From Streptomyces zhihengii (GTDB taxonomy: Bacteria; Actinomycetota; Actinomycetes; Streptomycetales; Streptomycetaceae), in assembly GCF_016919245.1 (NCBI RefSeq), contig NZ_JAFEJA010000001.1:3772001-3836000 (forward strand): a stretch of DNA of 64,000 bases, in the 5' to 3' direction. The first letter of the stretch is position 1. Every line of letters starts with the position of its first letter. Shown in pieces: positions 11,107 to 18,801 of this stretch. A program made the translations under genes and the position numbers. Below the pieces are notes generated by a model that did no database searches, was not told the DNA's origin, and saw only the letters and a program-made list of their open reading frames with translations.

Positions 11107-12531
11107 ATGGCACTTCACCAAGGCGCAGCGGACCCGGGCGAGAGCACCCAGGAGCGGGCCAGGCTCTCCCTCAACCCCTTCTTCGGCGAGGCCGACCCCG
11201 TGGCCGGCATGTCGTCCGCGCCACCCACGCACCGCCTTCCGGACGGCCCCCTCGCGCCGCACACCGCCTACCAGCTGGTCCACGACGAGCTGATGCTCGA
11301 CGGGAACTCCCGGCTGAACCTGGCCACCTTCGTGACCACCTGGATGGAGCCCCAGGCGGGCGTCCTGATGGGCGAGTGCCGCGACAAGAACATGATCGAC
11401 AAGGACGAGTACCCGCGCACCGCCGAACTGGAGCGCCGGTGCGTGTCCATGCTCGCCGACCTGTGGCACGCGCCCGACCCGTCGACGGCGGTGGGCTGCT
11501 CGACGACCGGGTCCAGCGAGGCGTGCATGCTCGCCGGGATGGCGCTGAAGCGGCGCTGGGCGCAGCGGAACGCGGACCGCTATCCGGGCTCCGCCCGGCC
11601 CAATCTGATCATGGGCGTCAACGTGCAGGTCTGCTGGGAGAAGTTCTGCAACTTCTGGGAGGTGGAGGCGCGGCTGGTGCCCATGGAGGGCGAGCGCTTC
11701 CATCTCGACGCGCAGGCCGCGGCCGACCTCTGCGACGAGAACACCATCGGTGTCGTCGCCGTGCTCGGGTCCACCTTCGACGGCTCGTACGAGCCGGTGG
11801 CGGACGTGTGCGCGGCGCTGGACGCGCTCCAGGAGCGCACCGGGCTCGACATCCCGGTCCATGTGGACGGCGCGTCCGGGGCGATGGTGGCCCCGTTCCT
11901 CGACGAGGACCTGGTGTGGGACTTCCGGCTGCCGCGGGTGTCCTCGATCAACACCTCGGGCCACAAGTACGGCCTGGTGTACCCCGGTGTCGGCTGGGCG
12001 CTGTGGCGCTCCCCCGCCGAGCTGCCCGAGGAGCTGGTGTTCCGGGTGAACTACCTGGGCGGCGACATGCCGACGTTCGCCCTCAACTTCTCCCGGCCGG
12101 GCGCGCAGGTGGTCGCCCAGTACTACACGTTCCTCAGGCTGGGGCGCGAGGGCTACCGGGCCGTGCAGCAGGCCGCCCGGGACATCGCGACCGGGCTGGC
12201 GCGGCGGATCGGCGAGCTGGAGGACTTCCGGCTGCTCACCCACGGCGACGAGCTGCCGGTGTTCGCCGTCACGACCGCGGACGACGTCACCCGCTTCGAC
12301 GTGTTCGACGTGTCGCGCCGGCTGCGCGAACGGGGCTGGCTGGTGCCCGCGTACACCTTCCCGGCGAACCGGGAGGACCTGTCGGTGCTGCGGGTGGTGT
12401 GCCGCAACGGCTTCTCCGCGGATCTGGCGGAGCTGCTGATGGAGGACCTGCGGCAGCTGCTGCCCGAACTGCGCGACCAGCCGCATCCGCTGAGCAGGGA
12501 CACGGCGGTGGCCACGGCCTTCCACCACTGA
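11107..12531 (+). CDS. gadB: Glutamate decarboxylase
   Basis: This PLP-dependent group II decarboxylase converts glutamate to GABA and CO2 with proton consumption. The 474-residue product shows GCSTTGSSEACMLAG (cofactor phosphate region), IPVHVDGASGAMVAPF (the Asp contacting the PLP nitrogen), and SINTSGHKYGLVYPG with the Schiff-base lysine at about residue 287. The ATG at 11107 (MALHQGAAD) gives the normal family length. Only a weak ribosome site is visible. A terminator follows. I see no antiporter partner next to it. Confidence 0.95.
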   Translation: MALHQGAADPGESTQERARLSLNPFFGEADPVAGMSSAPPTHRLPDGPLAPHTAYQLVHDELMLDGNSRLNLATFVTTWMEPQAGVLMGECRDKNMIDKDEYPRTAELERRCVSMLADLWHAPDPSTAVGCSTTGSSEACMLAGMALKRRWAQRNADRYPGSARPNLIMGVNVQVCWEKFCNFWEVEARLVPMEGERFHLDAQAAADLCDENTIGVVAVLGSTFDGSYEPVADVCAALDALQERTGLDIPVHVDGASGAMVAPFLDEDLVWDFRLPRVSSINTSGHKYGLVYPGVGWALWRSPAELPEELVFRVNYLGGDMPTFALNFSRPGAQVVAQYYTFLRLGREGYRAVQQAARDIATGLARRIGELEDFRLLTHGDELPVFAVTTADDVTRFDVFDVSRRLRERGWLVPAYTFPANREDLSVLRVVCRNGFSADLAELLMEDLRQLLPELRDQPHPLSRDTAVATAFHH

Positions 12532-12536
12532 GCACG

Positions 12537-12569
12537 GGCGCCGGCGGCCGCCACGGGCCCGCCGGCGCC
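12537..12569. terminator. Hairpin between convergent gadB and padR-like genes
   Basis: A perfect 11-bp stem (GGCGCCGGCGG and its complement) separates the two convergent stop codons. Confidence 0.75.
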
Positions 12570-12573
12570 GGGC

Positions 12574-13215
12574 TCAGCCCTCGTCGCCGGCGTGCCGCTC
12601 GCCCGTCGCGTACGGGTTCTCCTCGCCCTCGGCGAGGACGCCGACGAAGGGATCGCCCTCGCCCGCGAAGGTGTAGGCGCCGGCCTCGACACGGGCGATG
12701 AGCCCGCGGGTCCACTCGGCGCCGAAGTCGGCCGAGGCGACCCACAGGTTCATGATCTCGCCGATGTGGCCGAGGACCTCGGGGCCCTCCTCCGGGGTGT
12801 AGTAGCCGGTCACCGACGCCCGCCACTCCTCGATGCCGCGCACCCGCTCGGCCAGCAGGGCGACGGCCTCCTCGCGCGGGAGGTCGACGATGAAGCCGAT
12901 GGCCGCCGACAGCACGTCCGTCTTCGCGTCGTACGCGGTCAGGGACGCCCGCAGCAGGGCGAAGTACTCCTCGGTGCCCCGGTCGGTGATCTCGTACTCG
13001 GTGCGCGGCGGGCCGCCCGCGGTGGAGGGGGCGATCTCATGGGCGTGCAGCAGTCCCTGCTTCGCCATCTGCTTGAGCGCGTGGTAGATCGAGCCCGGTT
13101 TGGCGTTGGACCACTCGTGGGCGCCCCAGTACTCCAGGTCGTTGCGGACCTGGTAGCCGTGGGCCCGGCCGTGCTGGCGCACGGCGCCGAGGACCAGAAG
13201 CCGGATCGCCGACAT
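12574..13215 (-). CDS. PadR family transcriptional regulator
   Basis: The 213-residue protein has the N-terminal PadR winged helix (residues 1-85). MSAIRLLVLGAVRQHGRAHG and GSIYHALKQMAKQGLL are the canonical recognition-helix region, and TEYEITDRGTEEY forms the wing. A long C-terminal helical dimerisation domain of the Vir type follows. The ATG at 13215 has AAGGA 8 bases upstream. It is divergent from the VOC gene with only 39 bases between the start codons. A 16-bp palindrome fills that gap, so it probably represses both itself and its neighbour. Confidence 0.92.
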   Translation of the reverse strand: MSAIRLLVLGAVRQHGRAHGYQVRNDLEYWGAHEWSNAKPGSIYHALKQMAKQGLLHAHEIAPSTAGGPPRTEYEITDRGTEEYFALLRASLTAYDAKTDVLSAAIGFIVDLPREEAVALLAERVRGIEEWRASVTGYYTPEEGPEVLGHIGEIMNLWVASADFGAEWTRGLIARVEAGAYTFAGEGDPFVGVLAEGEENPYATGERHAGDEG

Positions 13216-13228
13216 CGCGATTCCTTTC

Positions 13229-13248
13229 TATTCAACTTTGACTAGAGT
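13229..13248. promoter_or_regulatory. Candidate PadR operator overlapping a leaderless promoter
   Basis: TATTCAA-CT-TTGACTA (13229-13244) is an inverted repeat matching at 6 of 7 arm positions. It overlaps TAGAGT (13243-13248), a good -10 hexamer placed 7 bases before the VOC ATG at 13255, so the plus-strand transcript would be leaderless. The regulator gene starts on the other side. The base pattern is observed; PadR binding is inference. Confidence 0.55.
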
Positions 13249-13254
13249 AGTGGG

Positions 13255-13956
13255 ATGACCGAGAAGACCATCCCGCTCCTCCCTTGCCGGTCCATCCAGC
13301 CGGTCGTCGATTTCTACACCGCCCTGGGCTTCGAGACGACCTACCTCCAGAAGAGCCCCTACCCGTACGCGGCCGTCCGGCGGGGCCCCGTCGAGCTCCA
13401 GTTCTTCGGGATGAAGGACTACGATCCGGCCGGCTCCTACTCGGGCGTCTACATCGTCACCGACGACGTGGACGCCCTCTACGAGACCTTCCGCGGCGGC
13501 CTGAAGGAGGCGTACGGGCGGATCCCCCGGCGCGGGCTGCCGCGCATCGGCCCGCTGAAGGACATGTCGTACGGGATGCGCCAGTTCCTGATGTCGGACC
13601 CGGGCGGGAACTCGGTCCGGGTCGGCCAGGAGATCGCCGCGGACAAGAGCCTCGCGCCCGTCCCCCGGGAGACGTTCGAGAAGGCGCTGCACCTCGCCGA
13701 CCTCTTCGCGGACTCCAAGGAGGACCTGCCGGGCGCCGCCCGGATCGTCGACCGGGCGCTCGGCCGCGAGGACACCCGGCCGACGCCCGTGCAACTGCTG
13801 CGGCTGCTGGTGCTGCGGAGCGACATCGCCGGGCGCCTCGGCGACGACGCGCTGGCCGCGGCCACCCTGGCGCGGGCGGCGGCGGTCGAACTGGGCCCGG
13901 CCGAACGGCAGTCGGCGGCGGACGCGCTGGCGCGGCTGCGCGAGCTGGAGGGCTGA
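13255..13956 (+). CDS. VOC superfamily (glyoxalase/bleomycin-resistance fold) protein
   Basis: The 233-residue protein begins directly with a VOC beta-alpha-beta-beta-beta unit (KTIPLLPCRSIQPVVDFYTALGFETTYLQ). A second unit ends in QFLMSDPGGNSVRVGQE, the metal-binding or resistance-type half. After about residue 140 there is an unusual helical, Ala/Arg-rich tail of about 90 residues (FADSKEDLPGAARIVDRAL onward), which is longer than a simple VOC protein. No ribosome site precedes the ATG, consistent with a leaderless mRNA. Its substrate is unknown. Divergence from a PadR regulator suggests induction by a small hydrophobic compound. Confidence 0.85.
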   Translation: MTEKTIPLLPCRSIQPVVDFYTALGFETTYLQKSPYPYAAVRRGPVELQFFGMKDYDPAGSYSGVYIVTDDVDALYETFRGGLKEAYGRIPRRGLPRIGPLKDMSYGMRQFLMSDPGGNSVRVGQEIAADKSLAPVPRETFEKALHLADLFADSKEDLPGAARIVDRALGREDTRPTPVQLLRLLVLRSDIAGRLGDDALAAATLARAAAVELGPAERQSAADALARLRELEG

Positions 13957-14120
13957 GGGGGCGGGTCCGCCGGGGCCGGCCCGCACCGCGGACGCGCCCG
14001 GGCCCCGCGCCCGGGCCCGTCCGGCTGACCGGTCGGTGCGGTGGCAGCCCGGGGCCCGGGGATCGGCGCAGGCGGGGAGCCCGGGGAATCGGCGGGAGGC
14101 GGGAGCCCCGGCCCCGGGGC

Positions 14121-14663
14121 TCAGTCGGCGGCGTGCTCCAGGGCGATCAGGTCGAACGCGCCCTTGCCGTCGAGCGACTCCCGGATGATGTCCGCGTGGC
14201 CCGCGTGCCGGCCGATCTCCTCCACCAGGTGCAGCATCAGCCAGCGCATCGAGACCTCCGCATCCTTCGGGAACCAGGGCGCCGGGGGCAGCGGGAAGGT
14301 GTCGTCCAGGCTGGGCACCGAGCGGACGAACTCCTCGGTCTCCCGGGCGACGGAGTCCCAGAACGCCAGCACACCGGGGATGGTCTCGCCGTCCACGAGG
14401 CGGAAGCTGTCGCCCCAGGTGTCCTCGGTCCGCTGCTTCTCGTTCGGCTTCCGCTGCGCCATCCGCAGCCAGTTCAGCTCGGTCTCGGCGACATGCTTGA
14501 GCAGACCGGAGAGGGAGAGCTCGCTGGCGCTGGGGCGGCTCGCGGCCTGCTCCTCGGTCAGTCCGAGCACCGATCGCCGGACGGCACCGCGCTGCGCCTC
14601 GACGAAGGAGATCAGCGCGCCGCGCTCGTCACCGTGTGCCTCCGCGGGAACGTGAGTGACCAT
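14121..14663 (-). CDS. DinB family protein (DUF664 / mycothiol-dependent-like four-helix bundle)
   Basis: The 180-residue protein has the four-helix DinB/DUF664 fold common in actinobacteria. Metal-ligand histidines are visible in LSGLLKHVAETELNWLRM and in MRWLMLHLVEEIGRHAGHADIIRESLDG, the conserved HxxEExxRHxGHxD pattern. Many relatives are thiol-dependent transferases or isomerases, but the reaction here is not known. The ATG at 14663 has GGAAGG about 9 bases upstream. An upstream in-frame start adds a sequence with no family character. A 27-bp inverted repeat lies 61-87 bases upstream. Confidence 0.9.
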   Translation of the reverse strand: MVTHVPAEAHGDERGALISFVEAQRGAVRRSVLGLTEEQAASRPSASELSLSGLLKHVAETELNWLRMAQRKPNEKQRTEDTWGDSFRLVDGETIPGVLAFWDSVARETEEFVRSVPSLDDTFPLPPAPWFPKDAEVSMRWLMLHLVEEIGRHAGHADIIRESLDGKGAFDLIALEHAAD

Positions 14664-14723
14664 GGTGTCCGCCTTCCGGTCCGGGGAAGGACCTCTCCTT
14701 CCCACACCCCACACGCTACGGAC

Positions 14724-14750
14724 CCTTGAGGACAACTTCTGTCCTCAAGG
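14724..14750. promoter_or_regulatory. 27-bp inverted repeat upstream of the DinB gene
   Basis: CCTTGAGGACA and TGTCCTCAAGG form perfect 11-bp arms around the 5-base spacer ACTTC. It is too far from the ALDH stop to be that gene's main terminator, which is at 14826-14854. It lies just upstream of a TAGCGT -10-like hexamer on the minus strand. An operator for an unlinked regulator is the simplest reading; a second terminator is the alternative. Confidence 0.45.
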
Positions 14751-14825
14751 CTCCGCGCGCGCCGGACGTGTCGGGGGCGCCGGGGCGCCTGCGGAGAGGG
14801 CGGATCCCGGTCCGGGCATGCGGAA

Positions 14826-14854
14826 GGCCCGCGGAGCCGGAAGGTCCGCGGGCC
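14826..14854 (-). terminator. Aldehyde dehydrogenase terminator
   Basis: GGCCCGCGGA and TCCGCGGGCC form a perfect 10-bp stem with a 9-base loop, 17 bases after the dehydrogenase stop codon. Confidence 0.8.
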
Positions 14855-14871
14855 CGGAGGATCCTCTGGGC

Positions 14872-16329
14872 TCAGAAGGGGAAGCGCGAGCGGCCGTGCT
14901 GCACCGAGATCCACTTCTGGGTGGTGAAGGCGTCCAGCATGGAGTCGCCGTTCAGCCGGCCCACCCCGGAGTGCTTCTCGCCGCCGAAGGGGACGATCGG
15001 CTCGTCGTGGACCGTGCCGTCGTTGATGTGGATCATGCCGGTGTGGACGCGCTTGGCGAGGCGGACGCCGCGCTCGACGTCCGCCGTGTGCACGGCGCCG
15101 CTGAGGCCGTAGGGGCTGTCGTTGGCGATCCGCACGGCCTCGTCCTCGCCGTCGAACGGGATGAGCAGGGCCACCGGGCCGAAGATCTCCTGGGTGAGCA
15201 CGGGCGAGCCGGCCGGGATGCCGGTGAGCACCGACGGCGCCACCAGGTTGCCCTCGGTCGCGCCGTGCACCAGCGCGGTCGCGCCGGACCGGACCGTCTG
15301 CTCGACCAGCGAGGAGACCGCCTCGGCCTGGGAGGAGTTGATCAGCGGGCCGATGTGGGTGGCCGGGTCGGCCGGGTCGCCGACGTTCAGCGTCCGCACC
15401 TTGGCGACGAACTTCTCGGTGAACTCCGCCTCCACCGAGCGGTCCACCAGGATGCGGTTGGCGGCCATGCAGACCTGGCCCTGGTGCACGAAGCGGCTGA
15501 AGACGGCCGCGTCGACGGCGTAGTCGACATCCGCGTCGTCCAGCACGATCAGGGCGCTGTTGCCGCCGAGTTCGAGGATGGCGTGCTTGAAGTTGGCCGC
15601 GCACACGGTCGCGACGTGGCGGCCCACCTTGTCGGAGCCGGTGAAGGAGATCGCCTTCGGGACCGGGTGCTCCAGGAGGGCGTCGCCGATCTCGGCGATG
15701 TCGGTGATGACGACGTTCAGCAGACCGGGCGGCAGGCCCGCGTCCTCGAAGACCTTGGCGACCAGGGAGCCGCCGCAGACGGGCGTGTTCTGGTGCGGCT
15801 TCAGCACCACCGCGTTGCCGAGCGCGAGCGCCGGGGCGACGGACTTGATCGACAGCAGGAAGGGGAAGTTGAACGGGCTGATGACGCCGACCACGCCCAC
15901 CGGGACCCGGTAGACCCGGTTCTCCTTGCCGTCGACGGGCGACGGCAGGATGCGTCCCTCGGGGCGCAGCGCGAGCTGGATCGCCTCGCGGAGGAACTCC
16001 TTGGCCAGGTGCAGCTCGAACGCGGCCTTCAGACGGGTGCCGCCGAGCTCCGCGACGATCGTCTCGGCGATCTCCTGCTCGCGGTCCTCGATGATGCGCA
16101 GCGCCTTCTCGAACACCAGCCGGCGGGCGTACGGGTTGGTCCCGGCCCACTGCTCCTGGGCCCGCTCCGCGGCACGGTACGCCTGGTCGACCTCGGCCGC
16201 CGTGGCGACGGTGATGGACGCGAGCTTCTCCCCGTCGTACGGGTTGAAGTCGATGATGTCCCAGGAGCCGCTGCCCGGCTTCCACTCGCCGTCTATGTAC
16301 TGAAGTGCCAGTTCGGTGAAGAAGGACAT
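14872..16329 (-). CDS. NAD(P)-dependent aldehyde dehydrogenase (benzaldehyde/vanillin-dehydrogenase-like)
   Basis: The 485-residue protein is a complete ALDH-superfamily enzyme that oxidises an aldehyde to its acid. It has the cofactor-binding VVGVISPFNFPFLLSI and VVLKPHQNTPVCG, the SFTGSDKVGRHV coenzyme loop, the general base Glu in HAILELGGNSALIVL, and the nucleophilic Cys in HQGQVCMAANR. EIFGPVALLIPFD is also present. The N-terminus and the HTGMIHINDGTVHDEPIVPFGG region resemble aromatic (benzaldehyde-type) dehydrogenases; the exact substrate is not certain. It lies downstream of the WhiJ-like regulator gene, with a small palindrome in the 109-base gap. Confidence 0.93.
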   Translation of the reverse strand: MSFFTELALQYIDGEWKPGSGSWDIIDFNPYDGEKLASITVATAAEVDQAYRAAERAQEQWAGTNPYARRLVFEKALRIIEDREQEIAETIVAELGGTRLKAAFELHLAKEFLREAIQLALRPEGRILPSPVDGKENRVYRVPVGVVGVISPFNFPFLLSIKSVAPALALGNAVVLKPHQNTPVCGGSLVAKVFEDAGLPPGLLNVVITDIAEIGDALLEHPVPKAISFTGSDKVGRHVATVCAANFKHAILELGGNSALIVLDDADVDYAVDAAVFSRFVHQGQVCMAANRILVDRSVEAEFTEKFVAKVRTLNVGDPADPATHIGPLINSSQAEAVSSLVEQTVRSGATALVHGATEGNLVAPSVLTGIPAGSPVLTQEIFGPVALLIPFDGEDEAVRIANDSPYGLSGAVHTADVERGVRLAKRVHTGMIHINDGTVHDEPIVPFGGEKHSGVGRLNGDSMLDAFTTQKWISVQHGRSRFPF

Positions 16330-16411
16330 GCGATCACTGCTCCATGGGCGAATGCGGCGGTGGCCGGCGCGGGCACAGCGTGCTGACGCGTATCTGATGT
16401 GGCGTCATCGT

Positions 16412-16425
16412 ACTGACGTTTCAGT
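16412..16425. promoter_or_regulatory. Palindrome in the aldehyde dehydrogenase promoter region
   Basis: ACTGA-CGTT-TCAGT is a short perfect inverted repeat about 83 bases upstream of the dehydrogenase start. It resembles TetR-type operators in layout, but no TetR gene is adjacent. Confidence 0.3.
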
Positions 16426-16438
16426 CGAGTTGAAGGAG

Positions 16439-17350
16439 TCAGATGAGCTGGAGGAGCCCTCGCAGGACGTCCCGGGTCTCGGCCGGGTCGGGGCTGTCCT
16501 CGCACAGCCGCCCCATCACCCTCTCGTACAGGGCCACCTCCTCGCGCTTGTCGAGGTAGAGGGCGCTGGTGAGCTGCTCCAGGTAGACGATGTCCGAGAG
16601 GTCGGACTCGGGGAAGCGCAGCATCGTGAAGGCGCCGCTCTCGCCCGCGTGACCGCCGAAGCTGAACGGCATCACCTGGAGGGTGATGTTCGGGTGCTCG
16701 GAGACCTCGATGAGGTGCCGGAGCTGGTCCTGCATCACGGACCGGTCGCCGTAGGGCCTGCGCAGGGCGGCCTCGTCGAGGACGACATGGAGCTGCGGGG
16801 CGTTCTCGGAGACCAGGGCCTTCTGGCGTTCGAGGCGCAGCGCGACCCGCTTGTCGATCTCGGCGGCCGGCGCGTCGGGCATGCCGCGGAGGACCACGGC
16901 GTGGGCGTAGGACTCGGTCTGGAGCAGCCCGTGGACGAACTGCACCTCGTAGATGCGGATCAGCGAGGCGGCGCCTTCGAGGCCGATGTACGTCTGGAAC
17001 CAGCCGGGCAGCACATCGCCGAAGCTGTGCCACCAGCCGGCGACGTTCGCCTCCTTGGCGAGGCCGAGCAGCGAGCCGCGCTCGGCGTCGTCGGCCACTC
17101 CGTAGAGGGTGAGGAGGTCCTCGACATCACGCGCCTTGAAGCTCACCCGGCCCAACTCCATACGACTGATCTTGGATTCGGAGGCGCGGATCGAGTACCC
17201 GGCCGCCTCGCGGGTGATACCGCGGGACTCGCGCAGTCTTCTGAGCTGGGAGCCCAGCAGGATGCGCCGTACCACCGAGCCTCCGCCCGGACCGTCCGGG
17301 CGGGGGTAACCCCACGACCCGGCTGACTCAGCCGTCTCTCCTGCCGCCAC
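16439..17350 (-). CDS. WhiJ-like XRE-family regulator with DUF5753 domain
   Basis: The 303-residue protein has an N-terminal Cro/CI helix-turn-helix (about residues 25-80; LGSQLRRLRESRGITREAAG and ESKISRMELGRVSFK). A C-terminal DUF5753 domain follows (about 100-300), with the typical VQFVHGLLQTESYAHAVV, LDEAALRRP and FTMLRFPE motifs. Such proteins are abundant in streptomycetes and pair with small ATPase-like and DUF397 proteins, as in the whiJ and related developmental loci. The GTG at 17350 has GGGGAGGG 8 bases upstream. It is divergent from the ATPase gene. A partial copy of the locus site, GCGTGCAC, lies in its own upstream region at 17385-17392. Confidence 0.93.
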   Translation of the reverse strand: MAAGETAESAGSWGYPRPDGPGGGSVVRRILLGSQLRRLRESRGITREAAGYSIRASESKISRMELGRVSFKARDVEDLLTLYGVADDAERGSLLGLAKEANVAGWWHSFGDVLPGWFQTYIGLEGAASLIRIYEVQFVHGLLQTESYAHAVVLRGMPDAPAAEIDKRVALRLERQKALVSENAPQLHVVLDEAALRRPYGDRSVMQDQLRHLIEVSEHPNITLQVMPFSFGGHAGESGAFTMLRFPESDLSDIVYLEQLTSALYLDKREEVALYERVMGRLCEDSPDPAETRDVLRGLLQLI

Positions 17351-17566
17351 GACCCGACCCTCCCCATCTCTCTGCGCCCTGCAGGCGTGCACCGATCGTC
17401 TCCGAGGTCCCCCCGAACCCCAAGAGCGGGATTCTGCCACCAAACGCTTCACCCCGTACTCGTCCGATTACAGAAACGAGCGACTCTTGGCCAGAAGTTG
17501 AACACGGCACTAAAGAGAATCGCGGAAGAAATGAGCAAGAAACGGCACGGGCATGGACAGGTCAGG

Positions 17567-17598
17567 CGCGTGCACGTGCATCTGCCCTTGCATCTGCC
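17567..17598 (+). promoter_or_regulatory. Shared 20-bp site plus TGCATCTGCC tandem repeat upstream of the ATPase gene
   Basis: The 20 bases at 17567-17586 occur again, exactly, in inverted orientation at 18629-18648 in front of the DUF397 gene. Within and after it TGCATCTGCC is repeated at 17577 and 17589, a 12-base period. It lies about 100 bases upstream of the ATPase start and upstream of the -10-like TAGCTT (17650-17655). It is a strong candidate for the binding site of the adjacent WhiJ-like regulator; the binding itself is inference. Confidence 0.6.
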
Positions 17599-17684
17599 GG
17601 GGGCATTGGGAAGCATGGGCCCCGCGCACCTGCGTGCTCGTTCGTGTTGTAGCTTCACAGCCGCGATTCCCGGGAGTGCCTCGC

Positions 17685-18185
17685 ATGGGGACGAATGGAT
17701 CGACCATGCTCGAGCCGTTAAGGCAGGGCCTTCCGCCGATCGATCCCGCCGGCGTCTCCAGCTCCGCCTCCTGCGCCCTGCCCGCCCGCTTCGAAGCGGT
17801 GCGCGGCGCACGGCAGTTCACCCGGAGCACGCTCGGCCAGTGGGAACTCGGCCACCGCTTCGACGACGTCTCCCTCGTGGTCTCCGAACTCGTCACCAAC
17901 GCGCTGCGCCACGCGCTGCCCGACGAGACGTCCGCCGCGGTGCACACGGCCGCGTACGAACCGCCGGTGCGGCTGCATCTGATGCGGTGGAAGAGCCGGC
18001 TGGTGTGCGCGGTGCGCGACCCCAGCCACGACGGGCCCGCCGAGCGCGAGTCCGAGGAGGACTTCGCGGCCGAGTCCGGACGCGGTCTGTTCCTCGTCGA
18101 CTCCTTCAGCGACGGCTGGGGCTGGCACCCGCTCGCCGGCTCGCTGCGCGGCAAGGTGGTCTGGGCTCTGTTCCGGCTGGGCTGA
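17685..18185 (+). CDS. Small HATPase-domain (anti-sigma kinase-like) regulatory protein
   Basis: The 166-residue protein is a GHKL/HATPase_c fold of the SpoIIAB/RsbW-like type found by the dozen in streptomycetes. The N box is VVSELVTNALRHA and the G1 box is ESGRGLFLVDSFSDGWGW. The lid and other kinase elements are minimal, so kinase activity is not certain. The ATG at 17685 (MGTNGSTMLEPL) is preceded by GGGAG. It belongs to the WhiJ-like trio with the divergent XRE/DUF5753 gene and the convergent DUF397 gene, and shares a promoter-upstream 20-bp site with the latter. Confidence 0.9.
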   Translation: MGTNGSTMLEPLRQGLPPIDPAGVSSSASCALPARFEAVRGARQFTRSTLGQWELGHRFDDVSLVVSELVTNALRHALPDETSAAVHTAAYEPPVRLHLMRWKSRLVCAVRDPSHDGPAERESEEDFAAESGRGLFLVDSFSDGWGWHPLAGSLRGKVVWALFRLG

Positions 18186-18274
18186 CCCGCCCGGCCGGCT
18201 CACGGTTCAGGTACAGGGGCGGGCTCACGGTCCAGTCACAGGGGCCCGGCTCATCGCTCGGGAGCAAGAGAAAG

Positions 18275-18298
18275 GGCCGCGCCGAACGGGGCGCGGCC
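18275..18298. terminator. Hairpin between convergent ATPase and DUF397 genes
   Basis: GGCCGCGCC and GGCGCGGCC form a perfect 9-bp stem just before the DUF397 stop codon. The preceding 90 bases contain two imperfect copies of a roughly 25-base GGCTCACGGT-containing unit. Confidence 0.65.
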
Positions 18299-18306
18299 TC
18301 GGTCGC

Positions 18307-18543
18307 TCACGCGACCAGATGGTCGAACTCCCCGTCTTTCACGCCCAGAAGCAACGCTTCTATCTCCGCCGGCGTGTACACAAGTGCGGGGCCTTCGGGA
18401 TGCCGTGAGTTGCGCATGGCCACATCACCACCGGGAAGCTTGGCGAACTCCACGCAGGAGCCCTGGGAGTTGCTGTGCCGGCTCTTCTGCCAGACAACTC
18501 CCTGAAGCTCCGTGGCCGTCATGCCGTTGTACACGTGGTGCAC
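18307..18543 (-). CDS. DUF397 domain protein of a WhiJ-like locus
   Basis: This small protein of 78 residues, almost entirely one DUF397 domain, reads WQKSRHSNSQGSCVEFAKL, then VAMRNSRHPEGPALVYTPAEIEALLLG. DUF397 proteins are obligate neighbours of XRE/DUF5753 regulators in streptomycetes and modulate them, by analogy acting like antitoxins or co-regulators. GTG at 18543 is chosen because GGGAG lies about 8 bases upstream; the internal ATG at 18522 has no ribosome site. TATGAT (minus strand, 18592-18587) is a good -10. Confidence 0.9.
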   Translation of the reverse strand: MHHVYNGMTATELQGVVWQKSRHSNSQGSCVEFAKLPGGDVAMRNSRHPEGPALVYTPAEIEALLLGVKDGEFDHLVA

Positions 18544-18605
18544 AAGTCGCTCCCGGGGTGCAAGGTGCAGGTGTCAACTGTCCCGGATCATAGCTGTGTT
18601 CATAT

Positions 18606-18648
18606 GCCGATGCATGAGCGGATGCACTGGCAGATGCACGTGCACGCG
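18606..18648 (-). promoter_or_regulatory. Shared 20-bp site plus three TGCATC repeats upstream of the DUF397 gene
   Basis: Positions 18629-18648 are the exact reverse complement of 17567-17586. Read towards the gene, TGCATCTGCC, TGCATCCGC and TGCATCGGC follow each other at exact 12-base steps. The array ends about 15 bases before the TATGAT -10 hexamer, where it could govern RNA polymerase access. Confidence 0.6.
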
Positions 18649-18801
18649 GGGTGTTCCCGCGATTACAGACCCATGGTGAACCGTTTCCGCCCACCGCAGC
18701 GTACGGCCCCGCAACTGACCGTCCGTTCAGCGCGCCCCGTTGACGCCCCGGGGTCCCTGGTAGCTTGACGCCGTCGTGCCATCGATCAGGGGGACAGAAA
18801 C

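Noticed and set aside
11107..12531. A gad acid-resistance cluster (decarboxylase plus antiporter).
   Set aside because: Neighbouring genes are a YbjQ protein and a PadR regulator; no GABA antiporter is present.
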